64,000 bases of DNA, taken from positions 1,178,001-1,242,000 of the forward strand of contig NZ_CP096659.1 of the NCBI RefSeq assembly GCF_023238205.1, read 5' to 3'. Position numbers and translations under genes: made by a program. Every line of letters begins with the position of its first letter. Within the stretch, counting starts at the first letter, position 1. Of the stretch, positions 25,160 through 34,422 are shown piece after piece. The stretch comes from Halorussus limi. Lineage in GTDB: Archaea > Halobacteriota > Halobacteria > Halobacteriales > Haladaptataceae. The notes under the pieces are model-generated. The model was given only the letters and a program-made list of their open reading frames with translations. It searched no databases and was not told the origin of the DNA.

Positions 25160-25567
25160 ATGCGCGAAGTCGAAGTCTCGGCGTTCGTGCCCGCGCCGCC
25201 CGCGGCGGTCGAGCGCGCGCTCACGCCCGAGGCCGTGGTCGAGTACGAGGGGAGTTTCGAGGTACGGAACGTCGAGCAGACCGACGACGGGTGGACCGTG
25301 ACCGCCGGCGCGAGCGGTCTGTCGCTCCGACTCGACTTCGAGGAGCGCCCGGACGGTCTCGCCTACCGCCAGCGCGGCGAGGCCGGACCCTTCGAGTCGA
25401 TGGAGACCGAGATTTCGGTCGCGAACGAGAACGAGGGGAGCAGAGTCACGATGCGGTCGTCGGTCGGACTCGGGCTACCGCTGGCGAGCGTTTCGGACCG
25501 CGTGGCGGCGTGGAAGCGGAAGGGCGAACTCCGGCGGGCGCTCGACCGACTGGCCGCGGACGTGTGA
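25160..25567 (+). CDS. SRPBCC (START-like) family protein
   Basis: 135 residues. The N-terminal phrase VEVSAFVPAPPAAVERALTP is the usual start of the SRPBCC/polyketide-cyclase-like fold (beta strand followed by the V-ArALT helix). A grip of antiparallel strands follows (WTVTAGASGLSLRLDFEE, GLAYRQRGE), ending in a long C-terminal helix (VAAWKRKGELRRALDRLAAD). Such proteins bind hydrophobic ligands; the ligand here is unknown. Confidence 0.75.
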   Translation: MREVEVSAFVPAPPAAVERALTPEAVVEYEGSFEVRNVEQTDDGWTVTAGASGLSLRLDFEERPDGLAYRQRGEAGPFESMETEISVANENEGSRVTMRSSVGLGLPLASVSDRVAAWKRKGELRRALDRLAADV

Positions 25568-25701
25568 CTCTCCGAGAGGGTCGCCGGAGGGCGAAGCGGG
25601 CGGTTCAGAATTTTTCCTGAGGCCAGTATCTGACGGAGAATGGTCGTTCGGAGTGCGTTCGTCGGCAACCTTTTATCGGCGGAGCGACTGCGTGATAAAC
25701 G

Positions 25702-25998
25702 ATGACACTTGCCGACCGGATAGAGGTGTACCGCGAACGAATCGAGGAGTGGCTTCACGGTCTCTATCACGGGATGATAGAGCATCCGGCCTTCGAACTC
25801 ATCGAGAAGGAGGCCGAAGACACCGAAGACACCTTCATGTTCGCGTGCTTCGCCGACGCGTTCGGCATCCCGAGTCCGGTCTCGTACTACACCGCGGAAC
25901 TGTTGCCGTATCTCGGCGAGGAGTTCCAGCAGTGGGAGCGACGGATGTGGGACCGCGAATCGCTCATCGAGCGCAAGGGCCAGCAGTACCACTTCTGA
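25702..25998 (+). CDS. Conserved-looking small protein upstream of arsA/get3
   Basis: 98 residues: IEVYRERIEEWLHGLYHGMI, then a Glu/Asp-rich helix, an aromatic section (FMFACFADAFGIPSPVSYYT), and a C-terminal helix ending GQQYHF. Probably soluble and helical with a hydrophobic face. It ends 23 bp before the ArsA/Get3-like ATPase on the same strand, so co-expression is likely. A functional link to membrane-protein targeting is inference only. I do not recognise a named family. Confidence 0.65.
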   Translation: MTLADRIEVYRERIEEWLHGLYHGMIEHPAFELIEKEAEDTEDTFMFACFADAFGIPSPVSYYTAELLPYLGEEFQQWERRMWDRESLIERKGQQYHF

Positions 25999-26021
25999 AC
26001 GATTACACGACTCTCTCAATC

Positions 26022-26990
26022 ATGAACAAGTTCGTCTTCTTCGGCGGCAAGGGCGGCGTCGGCAAGACCACGGTTTCGTGCGCGTACGGCCTCAAGTGCG
26101 TCCGCGAGGGCCTGAAGACGCTGGTGGTCTCGACCGACCCCGCGCACAGCACCTCCGACGTGTTCGACCAGCAGTTCGGCGACGAACCGAAACCCGTCGA
26201 GGGGTACGACGACCTCTGGGCGATGGAACTCGACCCGGACGAGGAGGTCCAGCGCCACATGCGAGAGATAAAGCGGACGATGAGCGACCAAGTGAGTCCC
26301 TCCATCGTCAACGAAATCGACCGCCAAATCGAGTTGGCCCACCGGACCCCCGGCGCGTACGAGGCCGCGCTGTTCGACCGGTTCATCGACGTGATGCGCG
26401 ACTCCGAGGCGTACGACCGGGTGGTCTTCGACACTTCGCCGACCGGCGGAACGCTCCGCCTGCTCGCGCTCCCCGACTTCCTCGAAGGGTGGATAGACCG
26501 CCTCGTGAGCAAGCGCGAGAAGAGCATCGACCTCTACGAGAAGGCCGCCATCGGCGACCGGGAGGCCCGGCGAAAGACGGCGACCGACCCCATCATCGCT
26601 CGCCTGACCGAGCGCAAGGAGATGTTCGAGTTCGCCGGACGGACGCTGCGCGAGGACGCCGCCTTCTTCCTCGTGTTGAACCCCGACGAACTCTCCATCC
26701 ACGAGACCCGCCGGGCCGTCGAAGACCTATCGGAGTACGACCTCGGCGTCGAGGGTCTCGTAATCAACAAAATCGCACCCGAACCCGACGAGGGCGAGGA
26801 GGGGACCGGCGCGACGTACCTCCGCGAGCGATACCGGACCGAGCGCGAGCGCATCGAGCGCATCGAGACCGAGTTCGCACAACCGGTCGTCGCCCGCATC
26901 GGTCAGCGCGTCGAGGAGGTGAAAGGCGACCTACTGGCAGACGTGGCGGACGAACTCGACATCGAAGTCGCGCCCGAGGTGAGCGTCTGA
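26022..26990 (+). CDS. ArsA/Get3-family ATPase
   Basis: 322 residues from ATG 26022. The deviant Walker A motif GGKGGVGKTT (residues 8-17) starts the protein; the switch regions follow as STDPAHSTSDVF and VFDTSPTGGTLRLL. LVLNPDELSIHETRR and LVINKIAPE are typical late P-loop motifs. Single-ATPase-domain ArsA homologues in archaea act as Get3-like tail-anchor chaperones or in metalloid resistance. No arsenic genes (arsB, arsR) are near and no Cys-rich metalloid site is apparent, so the Get3-like role is preferred. It is downstream of a 98-residue partner ORF. Confidence 0.85.
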   Translation: MNKFVFFGGKGGVGKTTVSCAYGLKCVREGLKTLVVSTDPAHSTSDVFDQQFGDEPKPVEGYDDLWAMELDPDEEVQRHMREIKRTMSDQVSPSIVNEIDRQIELAHRTPGAYEAALFDRFIDVMRDSEAYDRVVFDTSPTGGTLRLLALPDFLEGWIDRLVSKREKSIDLYEKAAIGDREARRKTATDPIIARLTERKEMFEFAGRTLREDAAFFLVLNPDELSIHETRRAVEDLSEYDLGVEGLVINKIAPEPDEGEEGTGATYLRERYRTERERIERIETEFAQPVVARIGQRVEEVKGDLLADVADELDIEVAPEVSV

Positions 26991-27168
26991 GGGGCCGGAA
27001 AGTATTCAAGCGAGATGAATGCTCGCATTTATTACTAGTTCTCGGCGCGACGCTCGCCTCGGCCCCGGAGAAGCGCCATCGCGTCCGTTGCGGTCGGTAA
27101 CTCTAGGAAAAAATTTGAACAATCTTTAAGTCGCTGTTCTCCGTTCCCTTGGGACGAGGCGACACACC

Positions 27169-28992
27169 ATGGTACAGGTAATTTGGTTGGTAGTTTCGGT
27201 GCTCGTACTGTTCAGCGCGGGGTATCTGGGATACTCCCGGTATCTCGCGAACTTCGTCGAACTCGACGAAGACCGAACGACGCCGGCACACAAGTACGAA
27301 GACGGGCAGGAGTACGTCCCGGCGAAGAAACCGGTCTTACTGGGGCATCACTATTCGAGTATCGCTGGCGGTGCGCCCATCGTCGGCCCCATCACGGCGG
27401 GAGTGGTGTGGGGTTGGGTGCCCGCGCTGCTGTGGATCGCCATCGGCAACCCCCTGATGGGGTCGGTCCACGACTTCGTGTCGCTGTCGAGCAGTCTGCG
27501 ACACGAGGGCAAGTCCATCGGCTACATCATCGGCGAGTACGTCGGCGAGCGGGGCAAGAACATGCTGCTGTGGTTCGCGTTCCTGACCATCATCCTCGTC
27601 GTGGCGGTGTTCGCGCTGGTGGTCGCCATCGTGTTCAACGCCTTCCCGCAGGCGGCGACCGCGAGCCTCGTGTACATCGCGCTCGCGTTCGTGTTCGGCG
27701 TCTACCTCTATCAACTCAACCTCCCGTTCCTGCTCGGAACGGTCGTGTTCGTCACCGGCGTGTTCGGCGGCGTCTTCGCGGGCATCGAGTACCCGCTCGC
27801 GCTGTTCCCGGCCGCCGCCGACGCCTCGTACCCGGCGGGGACCATCGTCCTCTTCTCGGGCGGCGGCGGATGGATTCCCGGCGCGTCGAGCCTCGGGGTC
27901 AACACCGCGGCGTGGGTGCCCATCATCATCCTCTACGGCGGTCTGGCGAGCGCGCTCCCGGTGTGGATGCTGCTCCAACCGCGGGACTACCTCTCGTCGT
28001 TCCTGCTCTACAGCGGAGTCGGCGGCGCGCTGCTGGCCATCATCGTGGGCACCATCTTCGGCACGGCGTCCCAGCCCCTCGAAATCCAACTCGCCGCGTA
28101 CAAGGGCTTCATGGGCGCGAGCGGGACGCCGTTGTTCCCGCTGCTGTTCATCACCATCGCGTGCGGGACCATCAGCGGGTTCCACTCGCTGGTCTCGTCG
28201 GGGACGACCGCCAAGCAGTTGAACAAGGAGACCGACGCCCGGACCATCGGCTACGGCGGCATGCTCGGCGAGGGCCTGCTGGCGACGGTCGCGCTCGCGA
28301 CGGTCGCGCTCGTCGCCCCCGACGTGGGCGGCGGCATCGGTCTCGCGCTCCCGACGTTCGCCAGCGGCGGCGGCATCATCCTCACGTCGTTCGGCATCCC
28401 GACCTCGTTCGGCGGTCCGTTCATGGCGCTGGTGCTGGTTAGCTTCCTGCTGACCTCCACCGACACCGCGGTCCGCCTCGGACGGTACATGGTCGAGGAA
28501 ATCGTCGGCACCGACGCGTCCGGCGTGGGCGAAGTCGCCAAGAACCGCTACGCCAACGCCGCGATACAGGGCGTCCCGGCGTACATCCTCATCACCAGCG
28601 GGTCGTGGCTCACCCTCTGGCAGTTGTTCGGCGGCGCGAACCAGTTGCTCGCGGCGCTCGCGCTCCTGACCGCGACGGTCTGGCTGGCTAACTGGGACGA
28701 CTCGAAGCAACTCGTCTCGACAGGCGTGCCGATGGCGGTGATGGGCACCATCACCGTCCTCGGACTGGGTTGGCTCGCGTTCCACGACAACCTCTACGTC
28801 AAGTTCATCCAAGGAAGCGTGAACGACATGACGATGGTTCAGACGCTGTCGGCTATCACGCAGATGGTACTCGCGCTGGTACTCATCTACCTCGCGGTGT
28901 CGCTCATCAGAATCGGCTACGGCAATATCAAGGAGGCCCGCAGCGGCGCGGGTGTGGCCGCCACGGACGGCGGGAAACCGAGCGACGACTGA
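27169..28992 (+). CDS. cstA: CstA-family carbon starvation/peptide transporter
   Basis: 607 residues with about 16 hydrophobic segments. The N-terminus (YSRYLANFVELDEDRTTPAH) and the CstA hallmark HHYSSIAGGAPIVGPI are clear, as are GNPLMGSVHDF and CGTISGFHSLVSSGTTAKQL. CstA proteins import peptides or pyruvate during starvation. Length is shorter than E. coli CstA (about 700), as usual for archaeal members. An AT-rich promoter (about 27107-27131, AAAAAATTTGAAC and TCTTTAAG) lies upstream. No neighbour obviously works with it. Confidence 0.9.
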   Translation: MVQVIWLVVSVLVLFSAGYLGYSRYLANFVELDEDRTTPAHKYEDGQEYVPAKKPVLLGHHYSSIAGGAPIVGPITAGVVWGWVPALLWIAIGNPLMGSVHDFVSLSSSLRHEGKSIGYIIGEYVGERGKNMLLWFAFLTIILVVAVFALVVAIVFNAFPQAATASLVYIALAFVFGVYLYQLNLPFLLGTVVFVTGVFGGVFAGIEYPLALFPAAADASYPAGTIVLFSGGGGWIPGASSLGVNTAAWVPIIILYGGLASALPVWMLLQPRDYLSSFLLYSGVGGALLAIIVGTIFGTASQPLEIQLAAYKGFMGASGTPLFPLLFITIACGTISGFHSLVSSGTTAKQLNKETDARTIGYGGMLGEGLLATVALATVALVAPDVGGGIGLALPTFASGGGIILTSFGIPTSFGGPFMALVLVSFLLTSTDTAVRLGRYMVEEIVGTDASGVGEVAKNRYANAAIQGVPAYILITSGSWLTLWQLFGGANQLLAALALLTATVWLANWDDSKQLVSTGVPMAVMGTITVLGLGWLAFHDNLYVKFIQGSVNDMTMVQTLSAITQMVLALVLIYLAVSLIRIGYGNIKEARSGAGVAATDGGKPSDD

Positions 28993-29068
28993 CCGGTCCG
29001 GAGACCGGACCGCGGGCGAACTTTTCTTTCGCGCTCCGAGAACTCCGCGAGCGACCGGACTGGGAAAT

Positions 29069-29731
29069 CTACCGACCCAAGAGACGAGCGAGGCGGCCGA
29101 GCAGTCCCGGAGGTCGCTCGGGGTCGGGCACGGAGTCCCACGTCCGGAACGCCGCGGTCACGTCGGCGCTCTCGCCGCCGACCGCCGCTTCGCGCTCTGG
29201 CGCGACGACCGCGAGCGTGACCTCGTAGTCGCCGTAGTAGCCCCACTTCAGGAGCGTGCGGTCCTTGAATCCCGAGACGAACTCGCGCACGTCGTCGGGC
29301 ACCTCGGGCGCGACGACGACGAAGGTGAACTGGGTCCCGAAGTGTTCCTCGTCGGCGTCTATCCACTCGTCGGCGAGGTCGTGACCGAGGTCCACGAGGG
29401 CTTCGAGGTCCGGCACCGACACCGCGTCGGCCCGCCGGACGAAGAGGTGTTCGCGCTGTTCGTGATTGGCGTAGTTGAGCGCGGGGTGGAAAAACTCCTT
29501 CTGGGACTCGATTTTCAACTCCCCGTAGAGCGTGAACTCGCGGTCCCGGACTGCTCGGTCCTTTTCGAGGTCGTAGTTGAACATCAGGCGGTCGCTGACC
29601 CTATCGACGTACTCGTCGTCCCACTCGGGCACGTCGTCTGGAATCGCCTCCTCGGGGACCGTCTCGCCAGCGACGGTCACTTCGTCGTCCGAGTCGTCCG
29701 ATGGAGACGACTCCGTCGTGGTGTCGGTCAT
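29069..29731 (-). CDS. Uncharacterised acidic protein, cupin partner
   Basis: 220 residues from ATG 29731. A disordered acidic N-terminus (about 1-45) is followed by an alpha/beta domain: DRLMFNYDLEKDRAVRDREF, ESQKEFFHPALNYANHEQRE, VVVAPEVPDDVREFVSGFKD, LLKWGYYGDYEVTLAVV. It ends in a basic amphipathic tail (PPGLLGRLARLLGR) that could touch the membrane. Its ATG overlaps the cupin stop by 4 bp (ATGA), so the two are translationally coupled. The frame is open far upstream, but only antisense to the cupin gene. Family not recognised. Confidence 0.7.
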   Translation of the reverse strand: MTDTTTESSPSDDSDDEVTVAGETVPEEAIPDDVPEWDDEYVDRVSDRLMFNYDLEKDRAVRDREFTLYGELKIESQKEFFHPALNYANHEQREHLFVRRADAVSVPDLEALVDLGHDLADEWIDADEEHFGTQFTFVVVAPEVPDDVREFVSGFKDRTLLKWGYYGDYEVTLAVVAPEREAAVGGESADVTAAFRTWDSVPDPERPPGLLGRLARLLGR

Positions 29732-30102
29732 TCGTCCGGTTCGTAGGCGTGGACGTCGTCGGTCGGCGGTGCGCCGAGGACGAGCGTCCGGACCGATTCG
29801 TCGGCGTCCTCGGGGACGAACGCGCGCTGGGGGCTGTCGGGTTCCACGACGAGAATCGACCCCTCGGGGACGACCCGCTGGCCCTCGGGCGTCTCGACGC
29901 GGAGGTCCCCGGCCTCGACGTAGAAGACCTCCTCTTGGTCGTCGTGGTAGTGGTACGCCAGCGGAATCTGCTCGCCGGGTTCGACCTCGTAGAAGTTGAG
30001 CGCGACGTTCTCCAGTCCGGCGGCGTCGCCGACCGCGCGCTGGACGCACGGCCGGTCCGGCGTCGGTTCGACCGTCTCTGGGTCGATGACGTGGTATCCC
30101 AT
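29728..30102 (-). CDS. Cupin-domain protein
   Basis: 124 residues from ATG 30102; upstream in-frame residues lack coding character. The cupin motif 1 is visible as PLAYHYHDDQEEVFYVEAGDLRV (His and Glu metal ligands) and motif 2 as PEGSILVVEPDSPQRAFVPE. Motif 2 has no obvious His, so metal binding may be incomplete. A small single-domain cupin of unknown substrate. It is the first gene of a two-gene operon with a 4-bp overlap. Confidence 0.8.
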   Translation of the reverse strand: MGYHVIDPETVEPTPDRPCVQRAVGDAAGLENVALNFYEVEPGEQIPLAYHYHDDQEEVFYVEAGDLRVETPEGQRVVPEGSILVVEPDSPQRAFVPEDADESVRTLVLGAPPTDDVHAYEPDE

Positions 30103-30223
30103 GTGGGACCACAGACCACAGCGGGTTATAATACTCTCGGACGGGCGAGCGTCGCAGTTCACGGGGTCCCGACCGCCGAATCCTTAATAATCCGGACGCC
30201 CAACCGCCGTGCGAGAGACCAGC

Positions 30224-30451
30224 ATGGAGGACAAGCGAACCGAAGCGTGCGGCCGGTGTTCGATGACCACCGTCGTCTCGATGTCCGAGGACGGCGAGTC
30301 GGGCGACCGACCGGGCCGCGACCCATTCGACGGCGAGCGCATCGAAGTCGCCGAGTCCGAGATGCAGACCGCCAATCGCCACGTGGTCTGGCTCGGACGA
30401 CTCAAGCGCAGACTGGACGAGGCGGCGACTCGACTGACGTACGGCCGCTGA
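30224..30451 (+). CDS. Small protein with a CxxC motif, function unknown
   Basis: 75 residues from ATG 30224. CGRCSMTTVVSMS near the N-terminus carries the only Cys pair, and a basic helix (LGRLKRRLDEAATRLTYGR) ends the protein. It is too small for a complete zinc ribbon, so the pair could bind metal in a dimer or be redox active. Divergent from the cupin operon. Family not recognised. Confidence 0.55.
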   Translation: MEDKRTEACGRCSMTTVVSMSEDGESGDRPGRDPFDGERIEVAESEMQTANRHVVWLGRLKRRLDEAATRLTYGR

Positions 30452-30532
30452 CGATGCGGGGAGTGTCAGCGTCAGACGCACGTCAGCGTCGCCCGACAAG
30501 CGTATAACAGAGCCACCCTAGGGAGTCTATCA

Positions 30533-31219
30533 ATGGAAGAGAGCGTTTCGGGCTTCAAGCTCCGCGGGACGTGGGGCGACATCGTCGAACACGGCGAGCG
30601 AATCACCGAAGCCCTCCGCGAAGCGGGCGTCTCCGGCGACGCCTACGACGAATGGGAAGAGTGGCGACCCAAACACCACGAGCGCCTCGGCGAGGACGTC
30701 TCCGAGAAGACCGCCGAGCAGGCGTCGGTCGGCGAGGGCGAGGGCGAGAAGAAGGGCAAGACGCCCGACGACGACCTCAAGACCGCGGGCGAGAAGATAA
30801 GCGAATCCTACGAGAAGTTAGAAGACGAGGACACCGACGAGGCCGTGAGCAAGTGGCAGGACTCGGTCAGCTACGTCGCACGCGCCGCCGACTCCGCGAG
30901 TCGGAAGGCGCTCCGGAAGGTCGAGGACACCGTCTACCAGAAGGTGATGACTCGGCTCGCACCCTACTACTTCGACAACGACCTCATCAGCGCCAACGTC
31001 CAGCAGGTCGGCCGCGGCGACGGCGAGGAGACGTTCGTCTTCGAGGTCAACATCAACGACGACGGTCTCAAGGAGGAGGTCAGCGACCGACTGGCCGACT
31101 ACGAGGACGAGGTCAACCGCTGGCACGTCGCCACCGAGAAGCGCACCGACACCGCGGAGGCCGCCGAGGGCGTCGAAGCCCCCGAGGAACCCGAGGAACC
31201 CCACTCGAAAACGACCTGA
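30533..31219 (+). CDS. Haloarchaeal DUF5828-like protein
   Basis: 228 residues. It starts MEESVSGFKLRGTWGDIVEH and continues with a helical segment, a Lys/Glu/Asp-rich linker (about 65-100), and a C-terminal alpha/beta domain (YQKVMTRLAPYYFDNDLISA, ETFVFEVNINDDG). The tail is acidic with EEPEEPHSKTT. I recall this layout from the haloarchaeal DUF5828 family, whose function is not known; the family name is from memory. It is soluble and probably cytoplasmic. No operon partner is evident. Confidence 0.65.
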   Translation: MEESVSGFKLRGTWGDIVEHGERITEALREAGVSGDAYDEWEEWRPKHHERLGEDVSEKTAEQASVGEGEGEKKGKTPDDDLKTAGEKISESYEKLEDEDTDEAVSKWQDSVSYVARAADSASRKALRKVEDTVYQKVMTRLAPYYFDNDLISANVQQVGRGDGEETFVFEVNINDDGLKEEVSDRLADYEDEVNRWHVATEKRTDTAEAAEGVEAPEEPEEPHSKTT

Positions 31220-31354
31220 CCGCAGGACCGCGCGTCCCGAGTCGGACTCGAAGTCGAACCGAGCGCGAGCGGCCGGAAACCGGGCGACGCCGGTACCGGA
31301 CGGCTCGAAACCGAAAGCCGGTACACTATTTTGTCGTGGGCGATAGTTCCGCGT

Positions 31355-32545
31355 ATGGTCGGAACCGGCGTCGTGACGTTGGTAATCGCAGCTATCGCCA
31401 GTCTGTTCATGGCGTGGGCCATCGGCGCGGGGTCGTCTGGCTCGACTCCCTTCGCCCCCGCAGTGGGTGCGAACGCCATCTCCGTGATGCGGGCCGGGTT
31501 CTTCGTGGGTCTGCTCGGGTTCCTCGGCGCCGTGATGCAGGGCGCGAACGTCTCGGAAGCGGTCGGCACGGAACTCATCGGGGGCGTCCAGTTGACGGCC
31601 ATCGCGGCGACGACCGGTCTGCTCGTCGCGGCCGTGCTGGTCGCCATCGGCGTGTTCACGGGCTACCCCATCGCCACCGCCTTCACCGTGACCGGGGCCA
31701 TCGTCGGCGTCGGACTCGCGATGGGCGGCGACCCGGCGTGGGCGAAGTACCGCCAGATTTCGGCGCTCTGGATTCTCACCCCGTTCGTCGGTAGCTCCAT
31801 CGCGTACGCCACCGCGAAGCTACTGCGCTCGGAGCGCACCTCCGAGGCGGTCGTCATCCCGCTGCTCGCCGCGCTGGTCGGTCTCATCATCGCCAACGTC
31901 AAGTTCGTCATTCTCGGCCCGCCCGACGTGAGCCAATCGGTGGCCGAGACCGCGGGCGAGGCGCTGTCGCTTCCCCCCATCGTGGGGGACGAGACCGGAC
32001 GAATCGTCGTCTCGCTCGCCGTGGCGGGAGTCCTCGCCGGACTGCTCGCGTGGGACGTGCATCGGAATCTGGAGGCCGGACAGCGCCACTTCCTGCTGGC
32101 GCTCGGGAGCCTCGTCGCCTTCTCCGCCGGCGGGTCGCAGGTCGGTCTCGCCATCGGCCCGCTGGTGCCGCTGCTCGACCCCTTCGACATTCCGCTCCTG
32201 CCGGTGCTGGTCGGCGGCGGCATCGGTCTGCTCGCGGGGTCGTGGACCGGCGCGCCGCGCATGATAAAGGCGCTCGCGCAGGACTACTCGGCGCTCGGGC
32301 CCCGGCGCTCCATCGCGGCGCTCATCCCCTCGTTCGCCATCGCCCAAATCGCGGTCTTCTTCGGCATCCCGGTCTCGTTCAACGAAATCATCGTCAGCGC
32401 CATCGTCGGAAGCGGTTACGCCGCGGGAGGAAGCGGCGTGAGTCGAGAGAAGATGGGTTACACGGTGCTGGCGTGGCTGGCGTCGCTCGTGCTTGCGACG
32501 GGCGTCGGCTACGGCGCGTTCGCACTCATCGAGATGCTCGGGTAG
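31355..32545 (+). CDS. Inorganic phosphate (Pit-type) permease
   Basis: 396 residues from ATG 31355. A TATA-like TACACTATTTT lies about 27 bp upstream (31322-31332), so the mRNA is probably leaderless and the upstream in-frame start is excluded. About ten membrane helices. The PiT-family signatures are seen as AVGANAISVMRAGFF with GFLGAVMQGANVSEAV, and again in the C-terminal repeat (GIPVSFNEIIVSAIVGSGYA). It would import phosphate by ion symport. The usual PhoU-like partner gene is not adjacent. Confidence 0.85.
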   Translation: MVGTGVVTLVIAAIASLFMAWAIGAGSSGSTPFAPAVGANAISVMRAGFFVGLLGFLGAVMQGANVSEAVGTELIGGVQLTAIAATTGLLVAAVLVAIGVFTGYPIATAFTVTGAIVGVGLAMGGDPAWAKYRQISALWILTPFVGSSIAYATAKLLRSERTSEAVVIPLLAALVGLIIANVKFVILGPPDVSQSVAETAGEALSLPPIVGDETGRIVVSLAVAGVLAGLLAWDVHRNLEAGQRHFLLALGSLVAFSAGGSQVGLAIGPLVPLLDPFDIPLLPVLVGGGIGLLAGSWTGAPRMIKALAQDYSALGPRRSIAALIPSFAIAQIAVFFGIPVSFNEIIVSAIVGSGYAAGGSGVSREKMGYTVLAWLASLVLATGVGYGAFALIEMLG

Positions 32546-32581
32546 TCGAACGGGCGCCGCGGAGAAGAGAATCGAACGACG

Positions 32582-33988
32582 TCAACCCTCGGTTTCGACG
32601 CCGTCCTCGAACTCGGTCTCCTCTTCCGGTTCGGTCTCGGCGCGCTCGGAGACGTCGAGTTTCGTCACGCGCGCCTTCATGATGCGGGTGTTCTCGACCT
32701 GTTCGACGTGGAGGCGCACGCCGTCGTAGGTGATGTCCTCGCCCTCCTCGACCAGTCGGCCCGCGCGGTTGAAGATGAACCCGGCGATGGTCTCGAACTC
32801 CTCGCCCTCTGGGAGGTCTATCTCCAGCGCCTCGTTGACCTCGTCGATGTTGAGTTCGCCCTGCACGATGATGGTCTCGTCGTCCACGAACTCGATGGGT
32901 TCCTCCTCCTCGCCTTCGAGGATGTCGCCGACGATTTCCTCGACCATGTCCTCCATGGTGACGAGTCCCTCGGTGGTCCCGAACTCGTCGATGACGATGA
33001 CCATCTGCATGCGGTTCTCGCGCATCTCGGTCAGGAGTTCGTCCACGTTCTTGCTCTCGGGGACGTGGAGGGTCGGCTGAATCACGTCTTCGAGTTCGAG
33101 TTCCTCGTGTTCGCCGTAGGTCTGCTCCCGGACCAAATCCCGGATGTGGATGACGCCGATGACGTTGTCGAGGCTCCCCTCGTAGACGGGAACTCGCTCG
33201 TGGCCGCTCTGGACCAGCGTCTCGATGGCCTCCTCGACGCTCGCGGTCTTCGGGACGGCGGTCATGTCGAGGCGCGGTGTCATCACTTCCTTGGCGATGG
33301 TGTTGTTGAACCGGAAGATGCGCTGGAGCATCTCGCGCTCGTCTTCCTCGATGACGCCCTCGCGCTCGCCGGTCTCTATCATGTCCTGAATCTCGTCGCG
33401 GGTCACGTAGGAGGTCTCGATGGCCGAGCGGCCGCCCGTGACCTTGTTGACGAGGCGGGTGAGGTAGTCGAAGGTGACGACCAGCGGGAGGAGGACGTAC
33501 TCCGAGAGTTTCAGCGGGCGGGCGATGCGGAGCGCCCACGACTCGGTGTTCTCGACCGCGTAGGACTTCGGCGCAGACTCGCCGAACAGCAGAACGAGAG
33601 AGGTAATTCCGAAAGTGGAGATGAGGACTGCCATCCCCGCGCTCTCGACGTGGATGCCGACGAGCGCCGTCGCAATCGACGACATCGCGATGTTGACGAG
33701 GTTGTTGCCGACGAGAATCGTCACCAGCAGGCGGTGAGGGTCGGACTTGAGTTCTGCGACCGCGTCCGCTCCGGGAACGCCGTCCTCCATGAGCGCGTCG
33801 ACGCGGTGCTTGGCCAGCGAGAACATCGCGATTTCCGAGGAGGAGAAGAAACCGGAAAGCGCGATGAGGACGGCGATGGCCACGGCTCCGGCTCCGGTGA
33901 CCTGCCAGTCCGAGAGGGTGACACCGAACACCTCTGCCATGGGAACGACACCGACAGACGCGGCCGTGAGTATCGGAAGTGACACCAT
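32582..33988 (-). CDS. CNNM/CorC-type membrane protein with CBS pair
   Basis: 468 residues. An N-terminal DUF21 (CNNM) membrane domain with about four helices (15-195) is followed by two CBS domains (about 215-335; VMTPRLDMTAVPKTASVEEA, VIVIDEFGTTEGLVTMEDMVE) and a C-terminal CorC_HlyC domain (about 345-435; GELNIDEVNEAL, TIAGFIFNRAGRLVEEGE). Proteins of this type are linked to Mg2+ or Co2+ efflux and homeostasis; the older name is hemolysin-like. The CBS pair likely senses Mg-ATP. Convergent with the Pit-type permease. Confidence 0.9.
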   Translation of the reverse strand: MVSLPILTAASVGVVPMAEVFGVTLSDWQVTGAGAVAIAVLIALSGFFSSSEIAMFSLAKHRVDALMEDGVPGADAVAELKSDPHRLLVTILVGNNLVNIAMSSIATALVGIHVESAGMAVLISTFGITSLVLLFGESAPKSYAVENTESWALRIARPLKLSEYVLLPLVVTFDYLTRLVNKVTGGRSAIETSYVTRDEIQDMIETGEREGVIEEDEREMLQRIFRFNNTIAKEVMTPRLDMTAVPKTASVEEAIETLVQSGHERVPVYEGSLDNVIGVIHIRDLVREQTYGEHEELELEDVIQPTLHVPESKNVDELLTEMRENRMQMVIVIDEFGTTEGLVTMEDMVEEIVGDILEGEEEEPIEFVDDETIIVQGELNIDEVNEALEIDLPEGEEFETIAGFIFNRAGRLVEEGEDITYDGVRLHVEQVENTRIMKARVTKLDVSERAETEPEEETEFEDGVETEG

Positions 33989-34101
33989 TTAACAACTCAT
34001 CTTCAGAGTCGGAACGATTAACTCTTTATTCTTTTCCCCGGAGACGACGCGGGACTGCCGCGAGCGAAGACCTTACCACCGATTCGGCCCTACGAACGGA
34101 C

Positions 34102-34422
34102 ATGAGTCAGTCAGCGACCGGTGGTTCGGCGATTACGCTGTACCGCTTGCAGGCCTGCCCGTTCTGCGAGCGCGTGGTCCGGAAACTACACGAGTACGAC
34201 CTCGACTACCAATCGCGCTTCGTGGAACCGATGCACAGCGACCGCAACGTCGTCAAGCGCATCTCGGGCAAGCGGACCGTCCCGGCCATCGTGGACGAGA
34301 ACACGGGCGTCACGATGAGCGAGAGCGCCAACATCGTGGAGTACCTCGAAAACACCTACGGGGACGAGGCCCGAGCGGACGGCGGCGAGGCGCGCGCAGA
34401 CGCCGACGGAGGTGACGCCTGA
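34102..34422 (+). CDS. Glutaredoxin-like protein (CPFC)
   Basis: 106 residues from ATG 34102. A glutaredoxin/GST-N-terminal-like thioredoxin fold with LYRLQACPFCERVVRKLHEY (redox CPFC near residues 19-22), the cis-Pro segment KRTVPAIVDENTG, and ESANIVEYLENTYG. The C-terminal ~20 residues are a low-complexity Ala/Asp/Gly tail. The stop overlaps the next gene's start (TGATG), so it is translationally coupled to the cysteine-less peroxiredoxin-like gene. Probable thiol-disulfide oxidoreductase; electron donor unknown. Confidence 0.85.
   Translation: MSQSATGGSAITLYRLQACPFCERVVRKLHEYDLDYQSRFVEPMHSDRNVVKRISGKRTVPAIVDENTGVTMSESANIVEYLENTYGDEARADGGEARADADGGDA

Noticed and set aside
27337-28812. 491-codon minus-strand frame
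   Set aside because: Antisense to cstA; its charged low-complexity residues reflect the opposite strand of membrane-helix codons.
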